64,000 nt of DNA from Variovorax sp037204085 (GCF_037204085.1 NZ_JBBCBW010000004.1:238637-302636); one strand, 5' to 3'. Counted from the first letter of the stretch, positions 51,178-62,734 are shown. The notes: a model not told the origin generated them from the letters alone. Numbers and translations are program-made.

Positions 51178-52317
51178 ATGACAAAAATCCTGATCCTCAG
51201 TGTGAGCGCCGGCAACGGCCATGTGCGCGCAGCGCAAGCCCTCGAAGCCGCCATGCAATCGGCCCCGCCGCACGCGGCGGTCCACATCGATGCCATGGCC
51301 CATGTGGCCGGCGGTTTTCGGAAGGTGTACACCGACTGGTACATCCAGCTCGTGAACCGCGCACCGGAGCTTTGGTCTTACCTGCACCAGCGCGCCGACG
51401 CCACGCCGCACCACGCGCCTTCGCAGCGGCTGCGCCGCGGCATCGAGCGGCTCAGCACCGGCGCCCTGGTGCGCGAGGTCCGCCGCGAAAAGCCCGACGC
51501 CGTGATCTGCACCCACTTCCTGCCGGCTGAACTGCTGATGCGCGAGCGCAACCGCGGACGCATCGACTTTCCGGTGTGGCTGCAGATCACCGACTACGAC
51601 CTGCACAACATGTGGCTGGTGCCGGGCATGGCGGGCTACCTGGCCGCGACGGAAGAAGTGGCCTTCAGGCTGCGGGCGCGCGGCATTCCCGCCGATCGCA
51701 TCCACGTGACCGGCATTCCGGTGATGCCGGCTTTCTCCGAACCCGATGCACCGGCCCTCGCGCGCAATGCCTGCGCAGCGGAACTCGGCCTCGACCCCGC
51801 GCGGCCCGTGCTGCTGATGGCCTCGGGCGGTGCGGGTGTCGGAGACCTGCCGAGCATGGTCGAACGCGTGCTTTCGCTGGGCGGCGACAGCGGCTTCCAG
51901 GTCATTGCCGTGGCGGGCCGCAATGCCGAGGCGCACACCAGGCTGCAGGCGGTGGCCGCGCGCCACCCCGGCCGCGTGGTGCCGATCGGCTTTACCAACG
52001 AAATGCACAAGCTCATGGCCGCAGCCAACCTGGTGGTGACCAAGCCGGGCGGGCTCACGGTGTCGGAGTGCCTGGCGCTCGGCAAGCCGATGCTGCTGAT
52101 ATCGCCGATTCCGGGGCAGGAAGAGCACAACGCCGGCTTTCTGATGGAAGAAGGCGCGGCCTGGCTCGCCTACGACGCGATCGGCCTCGACTACAAGGTG
52201 GCGCGGCTCATGGCCGACCCCGCCAAGCTGGCCGACATGGCCCGCCGCAGCCGCGCGCTCGGCAAGCCGCGTGCGGCGGCCACGGTGCTGCAGCGCGTAT
52301 TGGGTGAAGCAGCATGA
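51178..52317 (+). CDS. MGDG-synthase-like processive lipid glycosyltransferase
   Basis: A 379-residue GT28-related enzyme. The N-terminal MGDG-synthase domain starts ILILSVSAGNGHVRAAQALE, where the GNGH motif binds lipid/donor, with WLQITDYDLHNMWLVPGM. The C-terminal domain has VLLMASGGAGVGDLP, VVTKPGGLTVSECLALGKP and PIPGQEEHNAGFLM. Such enzymes transfer Gal, Glc or GlcA to diacylglycerol, often during phosphate limitation. An ATG at 51151 is in frame, but homology starts at 51178. Its stop overlaps the next gene (ATGA), giving a three-gene operon with a membrane protein and a phosphatase. Confidence 0.88.
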   Translation: MTKILILSVSAGNGHVRAAQALEAAMQSAPPHAAVHIDAMAHVAGGFRKVYTDWYIQLVNRAPELWSYLHQRADATPHHAPSQRLRRGIERLSTGALVREVRREKPDAVICTHFLPAELLMRERNRGRIDFPVWLQITDYDLHNMWLVPGMAGYLAATEEVAFRLRARGIPADRIHVTGIPVMPAFSEPDAPALARNACAAELGLDPARPVLLMASGGAGVGDLPSMVERVLSLGGDSGFQVIAVAGRNAEAHTRLQAVAARHPGRVVPIGFTNEMHKLMAAANLVVTKPGGLTVSECLALGKPMLLISPIPGQEEHNAGFLMEEGAAWLAYDAIGLDYKVARLMADPAKLADMARRSRALGKPRAAATVLQRVLGEAA

Positions 52318-52805
52318 CCGGCGCCACCGAAAAAACGGGCGTGTCCCGCACCATCGGCTACCTGGCCTGGGTGGTGGTGATGGCTTTCTTCTTTGCGAAT
52401 GCCGAGATCCAGATCGAAGGCGGCGCGGGCTGGGCGACGTCGCTGCCCACCTGGCGCATCGAGAACAACATCTGGCTCGATATTTTCTGGGGCGGCCGCG
52501 CGATGACCGGCTATCACGCCTGGGTCTTCACCTTCATGGCGCTGGTGTTCTTTGCGCCCTTGGCCTTCAATGGGCGCTGGACGTGGCGCGACGTGGGCCT
52601 GGCCGTTGCGGGCCTGATCGTCTTCTGGGTCTGCGAAGACTTCCTCTGGTTCATCATCAACCCGGCCTTCGGCTGGGCACGCTTCAATCCGGTCGATGCG
52701 TTCTGGCACAAGCACTGGGTCTGGGGCGCGCCGGTCGACTACTGGGGCGGCCTGGCGGTGGCCTTGCTGATCCTGGTGACCCGGCACTGGCGACGCGCGA
52801 AATGA
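52314..52805 (+). CDS. Four-helix integral membrane protein, unknown function
   Basis: A 163-residue protein with about four TM helices: 12-30 (TIGYLAWVVVMAFFFANAEI), 66-86 (WVFTFMALVFFAPLAFNG), 92-116 (VGLAVAGLIVFWVCEDFLWF) and 140-157 (WGGLAVALLILVTRHW). Charged/aromatic residues between helices 3 and 4 (FNPVDAFWHKHWVWGAPVDY) are conspicuous and may line a site. It overlaps its neighbours by 4 bp on both sides. No family is recognised. Context suggests a role with the lipid glycosyltransferase. Confidence 0.82.
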   Translation: MTGATEKTGVSRTIGYLAWVVVMAFFFANAEIQIEGGAGWATSLPTWRIENNIWLDIFWGGRAMTGYHAWVFTFMALVFFAPLAFNGRWTWRDVGLAVAGLIVFWVCEDFLWFIINPAFGWARFNPVDAFWHKHWVWGAPVDYWGGLAVALLILVTRHWRRAK

Positions 52806-53380
52806 GCATGAGGCGCACGAAACGCAGGGACAGCGACGACAGCGCCGCGGCGCTCGCCGTGCCGCGGCCCGGGCACTGGGCCGATCCGCTCGACACGCTC
52901 CAGGTCGAGAACCTGCACCGCATCACGCCCACGCTGTACCGCAGCGCGCAGCCGCGCATCGCCAACGTGGCGGCGCTGAAGGCCCTGGGCATTCGCACCA
53001 TCGTGAGCCTGCGCTCGTTCAACGACGACAGGAAGGTGTTCGCGGGCAGCGGCATCCGGCTGGTGCGCGTGCCGATCAACACCTGGTCCATCGACGACAC
53101 CAAGGTGCTGCGCGCGCTGGTGGCTATTCGAGAGGCCGAAAAGCAGGGGCCGGTGCTGATCCACTGCATGCACGGCGCCGACCGCACGGGCGTGGTGGCG
53201 GCGGTCTATCGCATGGCGGTGCAGGGCTGGGACAAGGAAAGCGCGCGGCTCGAGATGCTGCGCGGGGGCTACGGCTACCACACGCTGTGGCGCAACATTC
53301 CGCGCTACATCGACCGGCTCGATCCGGAGAAGATGCGCCATGCGCTGGACCACGCCCCGGTGATTCCCGTGGTGTCCTGA
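52802..53380 (+). CDS. Dual-specificity/tyrosine-type phosphatase
   Basis: A 192-residue cytoplasmic phosphatase. The signature C-x5-R loop is LIHCMHGADRTGVVAAVY (nucleophile Cys, Arg, Thr). The upstream Asp-loop candidate is NTWSIDDTKV and the substrate-side N-terminus LYRSAQPRIANVAALKALGI resembles atypical dual-specificity phosphatases of the SIW14 type. Substrate could be a protein, an inositol phosphate or a phospholipid head group. Being in an operon with an MGDG-synthase-like enzyme favours a lipid role, but this is inference. Confidence 0.87.
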   Translation: MSMRRTKRRDSDDSAAALAVPRPGHWADPLDTLQVENLHRITPTLYRSAQPRIANVAALKALGIRTIVSLRSFNDDRKVFAGSGIRLVRVPINTWSIDDTKVLRALVAIREAEKQGPVLIHCMHGADRTGVVAAVYRMAVQGWDKESARLEMLRGGYGYHTLWRNIPRYIDRLDPEKMRHALDHAPVIPVVS

Positions 53381-53480
53381 CGGCGCCTGCAGACTTCGCG
53401 GGCCGCTCCTATACTGGCCGCCCCGTGGCCTTGGGGCCACCTTCGAACAGACCCTCCTCCAGGGTCGCAAGGGGCTCATC

Positions 53481-54611
53481 ATGGCACTGCAACTGCGCTC
53501 GCTCATCCGCGCGAACGGCGAACTCGAACTCTCGCTGCACGACGAACCGGTGCCTGAACCGCAGGCGCACGAGGTGGTGATCCGCGTCGAGGCGTCGCCC
53601 ATGAACCCGTCGGACCTGGGCCTGCTGTTCGGCGCGGCCGACATGAGCACCGCCAAGGTCTCCGGCGCGCCGGAGCGGCCCGTCGTCACGGCCACCGTGC
53701 CCGAGCGCGGCATGCCCATGATGGCCGGGCGGCTGGACCAGTCGATGCCGGTCGGCAACGAAGGCGCCGGCGTGGTGGTGAAGGCCGGCTCGTCGGCCGC
53801 GGCGCAGGCGCTGCTCGGCAAGACGGTGGCCGCAATCGGCGGCGCCATGTATTCACAGTACCGCGCCGTGGCGGCGGCCCAGTGCCTCGAGTTGCCCGCG
53901 GGCACCGCGCCGGCCGAAGGCGCATCGTGCTTCGTGAACCCGCTCACCTCGCTCGGCATGGTCGAGACGATGCGGCGCGAAGGCCACAAGGCGCTGGTGC
54001 ACACGGCCGCGGCATCCAACCTGGGGCAGATGCTCAACAAGATCTGTCAGAAGGACGGCATCGCCCTCGTCAACATCGTGCGCAAACCCGAACAGGAGGC
54101 ACTGCTGCGCGGCATCGGCGCCAGGTACGTGTGCAACGCAAGCTCGCCCACCTTTCTTGAAGACCTGACGCAGGCTTTGGTCGAAACAGGCGCCACACTG
54201 GCCTTCGACGCCACCGGCGGCGGCAAGCTCGCGGGGCAGATCCTCGGCTGCATGGAAGCGGCGCTGAACCGCACCGCCAAGGAATACAGCCGCTACGGCT
54301 CGACCACGCACAAGCAGGTCTACATCTACGGCGGCCTCGACCGCTCGCCGACGGAGTTCGTGCGCAACTTCGGCATGGCGTGGGGCATGGGCGGGTGGCT
54401 GCTGTTTCCGTTCTTGCAGAAGCTTGGGGACGAGGGGGTGCAGCGTTTGAAGGCGCGGGTCGTCGCGGAGTTGAAGACGACGTTCGCGAGCCGGTACACG
54501 CGGGAGGTTTCCTTCTTTGAGGCGCTGCAGCTGGATGCCATTGGCGTGTATGGCAAGCAGGCGACGGGGGAGAAGTTCTTGTTGAATCCGAACAAGGGTG
54601 TGGCTGCCTGA
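53481..54611 (+). CDS. Zinc-binding-dehydrogenase-like oxidoreductase
   Basis: A 376-residue MDR-superfamily enzyme. AAGGGG lies 8 bp before the ATG, and a TATACT -10 candidate at 53410-53415 suggests its own promoter. The N-terminal half has PQAHEVVIRVEASPMNPSDL and VGNEGAGVVVKAG. The middle, TSLGMVETMRREGHKALVHT, resembles bifunctional enoyl-reductase-like MDRs. The Rossmann part is HTAAASNLGQMLNKICQKDG. It is intact to KGVAA, but from about 54400 codon use shifts to G-rich triplets, as in the end of tagF. Substrate unknown. Confidence 0.83.
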   Translation: MALQLRSLIRANGELELSLHDEPVPEPQAHEVVIRVEASPMNPSDLGLLFGAADMSTAKVSGAPERPVVTATVPERGMPMMAGRLDQSMPVGNEGAGVVVKAGSSAAAQALLGKTVAAIGGAMYSQYRAVAAAQCLELPAGTAPAEGASCFVNPLTSLGMVETMRREGHKALVHTAAASNLGQMLNKICQKDGIALVNIVRKPEQEALLRGIGARYVCNASSPTFLEDLTQALVETGATLAFDATGGGKLAGQILGCMEAALNRTAKEYSRYGSTTHKQVYIYGGLDRSPTEFVRNFGMAWGMGGWLLFPFLQKLGDEGVQRLKARVVAELKTTFASRYTREVSFFEALQLDAIGVYGKQATGEKFLLNPNKGVAA

Positions 54612-54648
54612 TTTCTTCTTGCGGCCAGCGGTGACGTGAATGCCGCGG

Positions 54649-54755
54649 CCCTCACCCTAACCCTCTCCCAGAGGGAGAGGGGACAAGACGGAGCGGGGAG
54701 GCTTCTGGACTGAGGTATTGCTCCCTCTCCCTCTGGGAGAGGGCTGGGGTGAGGG
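54649..54755. repeat. REP-like inverted repeat between convergent genes
   Basis: CCCTCACCCTAACCCTCTCC and then CAGAGGGAGAGG on the left (54649-54684) pair with CCTCTCCCTCTG and GGAGAGGGCTGGGGTGAGGG on the right (54721-54755), separated by 36 bp. The sequence class is widespread as intergenic repeats in Proteobacteria. Located between the convergent oxidoreductase gene and kdpE, it may act as a bidirectional terminator. Confidence 0.88.
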
Positions 54756-54789
54756 CTCTGTGCCTTCGACAAAGCGCAGCGCCCCTCAC

Positions 54790-55485
54790 CTAAACCACCA
54801 ACCGATACCCCACCGCAGTCTCCGTCAACAGATGCCGCGGCTGCGCCGGGTCCACCTCCAGCTTCTGCCGCAGATGCCCCATATAAATGCGCAAATAGTG
54901 GCTCTGGTCCGTGTGCGACGGCCCCCACACTTCGCGCAGCAGCTGGCGCTGCGTGAGCACGCGGCCTGAGTTCGCGACGAGCACTGACAGCAGCCGGTAT
55001 TCGGTAGGCGTCAGGTGCACTTCAACCCCGGCGCGGCGCACGATGCGCGCGGCGCGGTCCAGTTCGACCTCGCCGAAGCGGAAGACCGCTTCCGCCGGTT
55101 CTTCACCGCCGCCCGCTGCGCGCGGGCGGCGCAAATTGGCGCGCACGCGTGCCAGCAGTTCGCCGGTGCCAAAGGGCTTGGTCAGGTAATCATCGGCGCC
55201 GGCATCGAGCGCGGCGATCTTGTCTGCCTCGTCGCTGCGCGCGGAAAGCACGATGATCGGCACCGCAGACCAGCCACGCACATCGCGAATCAACGAGACG
55301 CCGTCGCCGTCGGGCAGGCCGAGGTCGAGCACCAGCAGGTCGGGCTGACGCGTGCCGGCCGCAGCCAGCCCGTCGCGCAGCGTACCGGCCTCGTGCACCA
55401 CCCAGCCTTCGGCCTCCAGTGCGCCGCGCACAAAGCGGCGGATCTGCGGCTCGTCTTCGATCACGATGGCGGTGGGGGATGGCAT
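54790..55485 (-). CDS. kdpE: KdpE response regulator
   Basis: A 231-residue OmpR-type regulator that activates kdp under K+ limitation. The receiver starts IVIEDEPQIRRFVRGALEAE, with phospho-acceptor Asp in DLLVLDLGLPDGDG, Ser in IIVLSARSDE and Lys in LTKPFGTGELLARV. The winged helix is LTPTEYRLLSVLVANSGRVL then YLRIYMGHLRQKLE, closely KdpE-like. Its ATG is 4 bp after the kdpD stop. Confidence 0.96.
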   Translation of the reverse strand: MPSPTAIVIEDEPQIRRFVRGALEAEGWVVHEAGTLRDGLAAAGTRQPDLLVLDLGLPDGDGVSLIRDVRGWSAVPIIVLSARSDEADKIAALDAGADDYLTKPFGTGELLARVRANLRRPRAAGGGEEPAEAVFRFGEVELDRAARIVRRAGVEVHLTPTEYRLLSVLVANSGRVLTQRQLLREVWGPSHTDQSHYLRIYMGHLRQKLEVDPAQPRHLLTETAVGYRLVV

Positions 55486-55489
55486 GGCT

Positions 55490-58246
55490 TCAGAGTTGGG
55501 CTTCGGCCGGTTCGGGCGGCTCGCGGCGTGGCAGGGTAACGGTGAATTCTGCACCGCCGTCCAGCGCATTGGCCGCCGTGATCTCACCGCCGTGCGCACT
55601 CACCACCGCGCGGCAGATTGCAAGGCCCAGCCCGACGCCCGGCGTGGCCGATTCGGACTCGCCGCGCGTGAACTTGTCGAACAGTTTCTGCTCACGGCCC
55701 AGCAACGCCGCGGGCAGGCCGGGGCCGTGGTCGCGCACCGTAAGCACCAGGGTGCCGGGCTCGGCGCGCGCGCCCACCACGATGGGCGGGGCGCCGTATT
55801 TGGTGGCGTTCTCCAGCAGGTTGACGAGCACGCGCTCGATCAGCACCGCATCGAATTCGACCAGCGGCAGGTCCGCAGCGAGCGTGGTCTGCACGACGGC
55901 GCCGCCCAGCGAGGTGCGCGCCGCACGGATCGACGAGCCCACGACCTCCTCGACCGATTGCCAGTCGCGCCGCAGGTTCACCGCGCCGCCCGCAATGCCG
56001 CTTTCGAGCCGCGCCATGTCCAGCAGGTTGTTGACCAGCGCATGCAGCTCGTGCGCCTGCGCGACGATGGCACGCGCCGCGTTGCCGTGTTCTTCAGGCG
56101 GCAGCGTCTGCAGCGATTCGGCCAGCGCGATCAGCGCGGTGAGCGGGGTGCGCACGTCGTGCGAGATCGCGCCGAGCAGCGCATTGCGCAGCCGCTCCGA
56201 CTCCATCTCGACCACGGCCTGCTGCGCCACTTCGACGTAGTGCACGCGCTCCAGCGCAATCGCGATCTGCCGCGCGAGCGTTTCGAGCTGCTGCGCCTGC
56301 TCCGGAATCAGCAGCCAGCGCGGCTGCGCGGGCGACAGCGCCAGCACGCCGCGCACGCGCATCGGCGCCTGCAGCGGCACGTAGTGCCACGGCTGCGCTG
56401 CCAGCGTGGCGGTCGCAAGGCCCGCAGGCTGGCCGTGGCGGAAGGCCCAGTCGGCCACCTGTGCATCGAAACCCTCCGGCGGCTCCTTCGGCAGCACGAG
56501 CTGGTCGGCCGAGTCCGTCACCAGCACCAGCGCATGGCCGCCGAAGTGGCCCTGCACCGCGGCGGCACCGAGCGTGACGACCTGCGTGCTCTCCAGCGCC
56601 GCAGAGAGTTCGCGCGTGAGCTCGAACAGCGAGCGCGCGCGCCGCTCGCGGCTGGTCGATACGCCGGCCGCAAAACGCAGCCCAGCGGTGAGCTGCCCCA
56701 CCAGCAGGCCGACGCCCAGCATGATCGCGAAGGTCAGCACGTACTGCACGTCGCTCACCGCAAACGAAAGCTGCGGCGGCACGAAGAAATAATCGAAGGC
56801 CGCGACGTTGAGCAGCGCCGCCAGCGCCGACGGCCCGCGCCCGAAGCGCATTGCGACGCCGACCACGCCCAGCAGGAACAGCATCACGATGTTTGCGAGT
56901 TCAAGCACGCCGGCCAGCGGCGTGCAGGCCAACGTGAGCGCCACGCTGGTGGCTGTGGCCCAGGCGTAGCCGGGCCATTGGATGGGCGCGTTCTCATGAT
57001 CGCCGTCGTCAGCGCGCGGCGTGTTGAGCGGCGTGCGCCCCAGGCGGCGTGCGCTGTCGACGCGCCCGACCTCCAGGATGTCGAGCGCGGGCGCGCGCTG
57101 CGCCAGCGCGCGCGGCAGGGCCACCGACGCGGCGGGCCACCAGCGGCGCCAGCCGCTCGCGGGCTCCGAACGCCCCATCACGAGCGTGGCGCAGTTCAGC
57201 CTGCGGGCCTGCTCGGACAGTTGCTCGGCCACGTCGGAGCCCGTGAGCACCGCGGTGGCCGCGCCCAGTTCCTCGGCGAGCTTGAGCACCGCGAGAATGC
57301 GGTCGCGCTCTTCGGCGGCCAGGCGCTGCAGCCGCGGCGTCTCGACATAGGCCGCGTGCCAGCGCACGTTCAGCTGGCCCGCAAGCCGTGCCGCGGTGCG
57401 CACCGTCTGCGCCGCGCCTTCATGCGGACCGACGCACGCGAGGATCGCGCCCGAAGTGTTCCAGGCCTGCAGCGCGCCGCCATTTCCATCTTTTCCATTG
57501 CGGCCGGCCGCGCCGGACTGCTCGACCCGCCAGCCGCGCACATCGTCTTCCACATGCTCGGCGGTGCGGCGCAGCGCAATTTCGCGCAGCGCGATCAGGT
57601 TGCCTTTGCGAAAGAAGTTCTGCGCGGCGCGCTCGGCCTGCTGTGGCAAGTACACCTTGCCCGCCGCGAGCCGCGCCGTGAGCTCATCGGGCGTGACGTC
57701 GACCAGCACCACCTCGTCGGCTTCGTCGAGCACGGTGTCGGGCACCGTCTCATGCACGCGCACGCCGGTGATCGCGCCGACGGTGCCGTTGAGGCTCTCC
57801 AGGTGCTGCACGTTGAGGGCCGACCACACCTCGATGCCGGCGGCCAGCAGCTCCTGCACGTCTTGCCAGCGCTTGGTGTGGCGCGAGCCGGGGGCGTTGG
57901 TGTGGGCCAGTTCGTCGACCAGCAGCACGGCGGGCTTGCGCGCCAGCGCAGCGTCGAGGTCGAACTCGGCGAGCGTGCGGCCGCGGTAGTCCAGCTCGCG
58001 CAGCGGCAGGGTGTCGAGCCCCGCGAGCAGCGCGGCTGTTTCGCTGCGGCCATGGGTTTCGACCACGCCGATGAGCACGTCGCGGCCCGCGGTGCGCTCG
58101 CGCTGTGCGGCGCTCAGCATCGCCCAGGTCTTGCCCACGCCCGCGCTGGCACCGAAGTAGATGCGCAGCTTGCCGCGAAGCGCACGCGCCTCGTCGTTGC
58201 GCAGTTGCGCAAGCAGGGCGTCGGGGTCGGGGCGGGTGTCGAGCAT
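55490..58246 (-). CDS. kdpD: KdpD osmosensitive K+ channel histidine kinase
   Basis: A 918-residue membrane kinase. The N-terminal KdpD domain has a Walker A, YFGASAGVGKTWAM, at about residues 30-45, and a second conserved stretch LLVDELAHTNAPGSRH. A universal-stress-like domain follows (ILACVGPHEGAAQTV). Four TM helices occupy about 415-515. Then come GAF-like and kinase domains: H-box LGAISHDVRTPLTALI, N-box NLLENATKYG, G1 DHGPGLP, G2 GVGLGLAI. It starts 16 bp downstream of kdpC. It senses low K+/c-di-AMP in relatives. Confidence 0.96.
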   Translation of the reverse strand: MLDTRPDPDALLAQLRNDEARALRGKLRIYFGASAGVGKTWAMLSAAQRERTAGRDVLIGVVETHGRSETAALLAGLDTLPLRELDYRGRTLAEFDLDAALARKPAVLLVDELAHTNAPGSRHTKRWQDVQELLAAGIEVWSALNVQHLESLNGTVGAITGVRVHETVPDTVLDEADEVVLVDVTPDELTARLAAGKVYLPQQAERAAQNFFRKGNLIALREIALRRTAEHVEDDVRGWRVEQSGAAGRNGKDGNGGALQAWNTSGAILACVGPHEGAAQTVRTAARLAGQLNVRWHAAYVETPRLQRLAAEERDRILAVLKLAEELGAATAVLTGSDVAEQLSEQARRLNCATLVMGRSEPASGWRRWWPAASVALPRALAQRAPALDILEVGRVDSARRLGRTPLNTPRADDGDHENAPIQWPGYAWATATSVALTLACTPLAGVLELANIVMLFLLGVVGVAMRFGRGPSALAALLNVAAFDYFFVPPQLSFAVSDVQYVLTFAIMLGVGLLVGQLTAGLRFAAGVSTSRERRARSLFELTRELSAALESTQVVTLGAAAVQGHFGGHALVLVTDSADQLVLPKEPPEGFDAQVADWAFRHGQPAGLATATLAAQPWHYVPLQAPMRVRGVLALSPAQPRWLLIPEQAQQLETLARQIAIALERVHYVEVAQQAVVEMESERLRNALLGAISHDVRTPLTALIALAESLQTLPPEEHGNAARAIVAQAHELHALVNNLLDMARLESGIAGGAVNLRRDWQSVEEVVGSSIRAARTSLGGAVVQTTLAADLPLVEFDAVLIERVLVNLLENATKYGAPPIVVGARAEPGTLVLTVRDHGPGLPAALLGREQKLFDKFTRGESESATPGVGLGLAICRAVVSAHGGEITAANALDGGAEFTVTLPRREPPEPAEAQL

Positions 58247-58262
58247 GGAAAAGCAGCGCAGG

Positions 58263-58871
58263 TTATCGCATCGGGCCGTCCTGTTGGGGCGCCGCAGCAA
58301 GCGCCGGACCATCGAGCGCAAGATTCAGCGCCAGCACGTTGACGCGCGGCTCGCCCAGAAAGCCCCAGAGCGGCGCCTGCGTGTTGCCGGCAATCAACGC
58401 GTTCACTTGTTCGGCGGGCATGCCGCGCACCCGCGCGACGCGGGCCGCCTGATACTGCGCTGCGGCCGGGCTGATGTCGGGGTCGAGCCCGCTGGCCGAG
58501 GCCGTGACCAGATCGACCGGCACCGGCGCGGTGTTGCCCGGGTCCGCGGCGCGAAGTGCTTCGACACGGGCCTTGACCGCATCGGCCAGCGCCGGGTTGA
58601 GCGGGCCGAGGTTCGAGCCGCCCGAAGCGCTCGCGTTGTAGGGCTGCGGCGCGGTGGCCGAGGGCCGGCCCCAGAAGTGCTTCGGATCGCTGAAGTTCTG
58701 GCCGATGAGGCTGGAACCCACGGCGGTTCCGCCCTGCACGACCAGGCTGCCGGCGGCCTGCGACGGAAACAGCGCCTTGGCGGCGCCGGTCACGGCCAGC
58801 GGGTAGACCAGGCCGGTAAGGGCGCCCAGCAGCGCGAAGAGCACGAGCGCGGGACGAACGATGTTGTTCAT
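58263..58871 (-). CDS. kdpC: KdpC, K+-transporting ATPase subunit C
   Basis: A 202-residue subunit with one N-terminal TM helix (LVLFALLGALTGLVYPLAVT). Conserved motifs are VGSSLIGQNFSDPKHFWGRP, SGGSNLGPLNPAL and ASASGLDPDISPAAAQYQ. It stabilises the KdpFABC complex. It lies between kdpB and kdpD in the standard order. Confidence 0.96.
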   Translation of the reverse strand: MNNIVRPALVLFALLGALTGLVYPLAVTGAAKALFPSQAAGSLVVQGGTAVGSSLIGQNFSDPKHFWGRPSATAPQPYNASASGGSNLGPLNPALADAVKARVEALRAADPGNTAPVPVDLVTASASGLDPDISPAAAQYQAARVARVRGMPAEQVNALIAGNTQAPLWGFLGEPRVNVLALNLALDGPALAAAPQQDGPMR

Positions 58872-58884
58872 GATGAAAAACTCC

Positions 58885-60984
<2,100 letters not shown>

Positions 60985-60996
60985 GGTGCGCACCCC

Positions 60997-62733
60997 TTAC
61001 TTCCAGAGCACCAGGTGTTCGACAACCGGCCCGAGAGCCAATGCCGGCACATAGTTGAGCAGGCCGACCAGCAGCACGGTGCCGATCAGCAGCGAGACGA
61101 ACAGCGGCCCGTGCGTGGGCAGCGTGCCGCCGGTGACCGGCAGGCGCTTCTTCGCGGCCAGCGAGCCGGCAATGGCCAGCACCGGCACGATCATCGCGAA
61201 GCGGCCCAGCCACATGGCCAGCCCGAGCAGGCCGTTGTAGAACGGCGTGTTGGCCGAAAGGCCCGCGAAGGCGCTGCCGTTGTTGTTGGCGGCCGAGCTC
61301 AGCGCATACAGAATTTCAGAGAACCCATGCGCACCCGGGTTGGCGATGCCGGCCTTGCCCGCACCTGCGATCACCGCCACCGCGGTGCCGGCCAGCACCA
61401 GGATGGGCGTGACCAGGATGGCGATGGAGATCAGCTTCATCTCGCGCACCTCGATCTTCTTGCCGAGGTACTCCGGCGTGCGGCCGATCATCAGGCCCGC
61501 AATGAACACCGCGAGCATCGCGAAGATCAGCATGCCGTACAGGCCGCTGCCCACGCCGCCGAACACCACCTCGCCCAGTTGCATGAGCACCATCGGCACC
61601 ATGCCGCCGAGCGGCGTGAACGAGTCGTGCATGGCATTGACCGCGCCGCAAGATGCCGCGGTGGTCACGGCCGCGAAGAGCGCCGATGCGTCGATGCCGA
61701 AGCGCACCTCCTTGCCTTCCATGTTGCCGCCGCTTTGCAGCACGCTCGCCGCCTGGTCGACCCCCATCGAAGCGAACAGCGGATTGCCGGCATGCTCGGC
61801 GGGAATGACGGCCACCACGGCAATGACGAACATCACCGTCATTGCCGCAAGCACGGCCCACCCCTGCCGCATGTCGCCGACCACGCGGCCGAATGCAAAG
61901 CACAGCCCCGCCGGAATCAAAAAGATCGCGATCATCTGCAGCAGGTTGCTGAGGGCGGTCGGGTTTTCGTACGGGTGCGCCGAGTTGGCGTTGAAGAAGC
62001 CGCCGCCGTTGGTGCCGATCATCTTGATGGCCTCCTGCGACGCGACAGGGCCCATGGCGAGCGTCTGCGTTTGCGTCTGCATGCCGGCGGTGGCCTCGAT
62101 CGTTTGCACGGTCTTGTAGGCATCGAAGTTCTGGATCACGCCCTGCCCCGCAAAGGCCACCGCCAGCACGAACGACAGCGGCGCCAGCAGCCACAAGGTG
62201 ATGCGCGTGACGTCGGCCCAGAAGTTGCCGACCAGGCCACGGCTCTTGCCGTCGCCGCGGCGCGCAAAGCCGCGCACCAGCGCAAAGGCCACCGCAATGC
62301 CCGTGGCGGCCGAGAAGAAGTTCTGCACCGTGAGCCCGAGCATCTGCGTGAGGTAGCTCATCGTCGATTCACCGCCGTAGCCCTGCCAGTTGGTGTTGGA
62401 GACAAAGCTCACCGCGGTGTTGAAAGCCGAGTCGGGCGATACGGCGCCCATGCCGGCCGGGTTGAGCGGCAGCCAGCCCTGCAGGCGCTGCAGCGCGTAC
62501 AGAAAGATCGCGCCAACGGCATTGAAGGCCAGCAGCGCGAGCGCATAGCGCAGCCAGTGCATCGATTGCTCGGGCTTGGTGCCCGCAAGCTCGTAGAGCG
62601 GCGCCTCGATGCGCTGCATCCAGCGCGGCAAGCGCCCGTCGCACAGCGCGGCAAGAAACTTGCCGACCGGCCATGCCAGCAGTACAAGCGCCACGAGAAA
62701 GAAGGCCAGCAAGGACCAGGCGGAGGCGGTCAT
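60997..62733 (-). CDS. kdpA: KdpA, K+-translocating channel subunit
   Basis: A 578-residue, roughly 10-TM channel-like subunit homologous to K+ channels. Selectivity-filter-like loops are visible, e.g. FVSNTNWQGYGGES, IGTNGGGFFNANSAHPYENP, TAASCGAVNAMHDSFTPLGG and ALSSAANNNGSAFAGL. It starts 1 bp after the kdpF stop on the minus strand, so the genes are tightly linked. Confidence 0.97.
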   Translation of the reverse strand: MTASAWSLLAFFLVALVLLAWPVGKFLAALCDGRLPRWMQRIEAPLYELAGTKPEQSMHWLRYALALLAFNAVGAIFLYALQRLQGWLPLNPAGMGAVSPDSAFNTAVSFVSNTNWQGYGGESTMSYLTQMLGLTVQNFFSAATGIAVAFALVRGFARRGDGKSRGLVGNFWADVTRITLWLLAPLSFVLAVAFAGQGVIQNFDAYKTVQTIEATAGMQTQTQTLAMGPVASQEAIKMIGTNGGGFFNANSAHPYENPTALSNLLQMIAIFLIPAGLCFAFGRVVGDMRQGWAVLAAMTVMFVIAVVAVIPAEHAGNPLFASMGVDQAASVLQSGGNMEGKEVRFGIDASALFAAVTTAASCGAVNAMHDSFTPLGGMVPMVLMQLGEVVFGGVGSGLYGMLIFAMLAVFIAGLMIGRTPEYLGKKIEVREMKLISIAILVTPILVLAGTAVAVIAGAGKAGIANPGAHGFSEILYALSSAANNNGSAFAGLSANTPFYNGLLGLAMWLGRFAMIVPVLAIAGSLAAKKRLPVTGGTLPTHGPLFVSLLIGTVLLVGLLNYVPALALGPVVEHLVLWK

Positions 62734-62734
62734 T

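Noticed and set aside
53387..53415. Full sigma-70 promoter before the oxidoreductase gene
   Set aside because: TATACT is a good -10 but no acceptable -35 box lies 16-18 bp upstream, so it is mentioned only with the gene.
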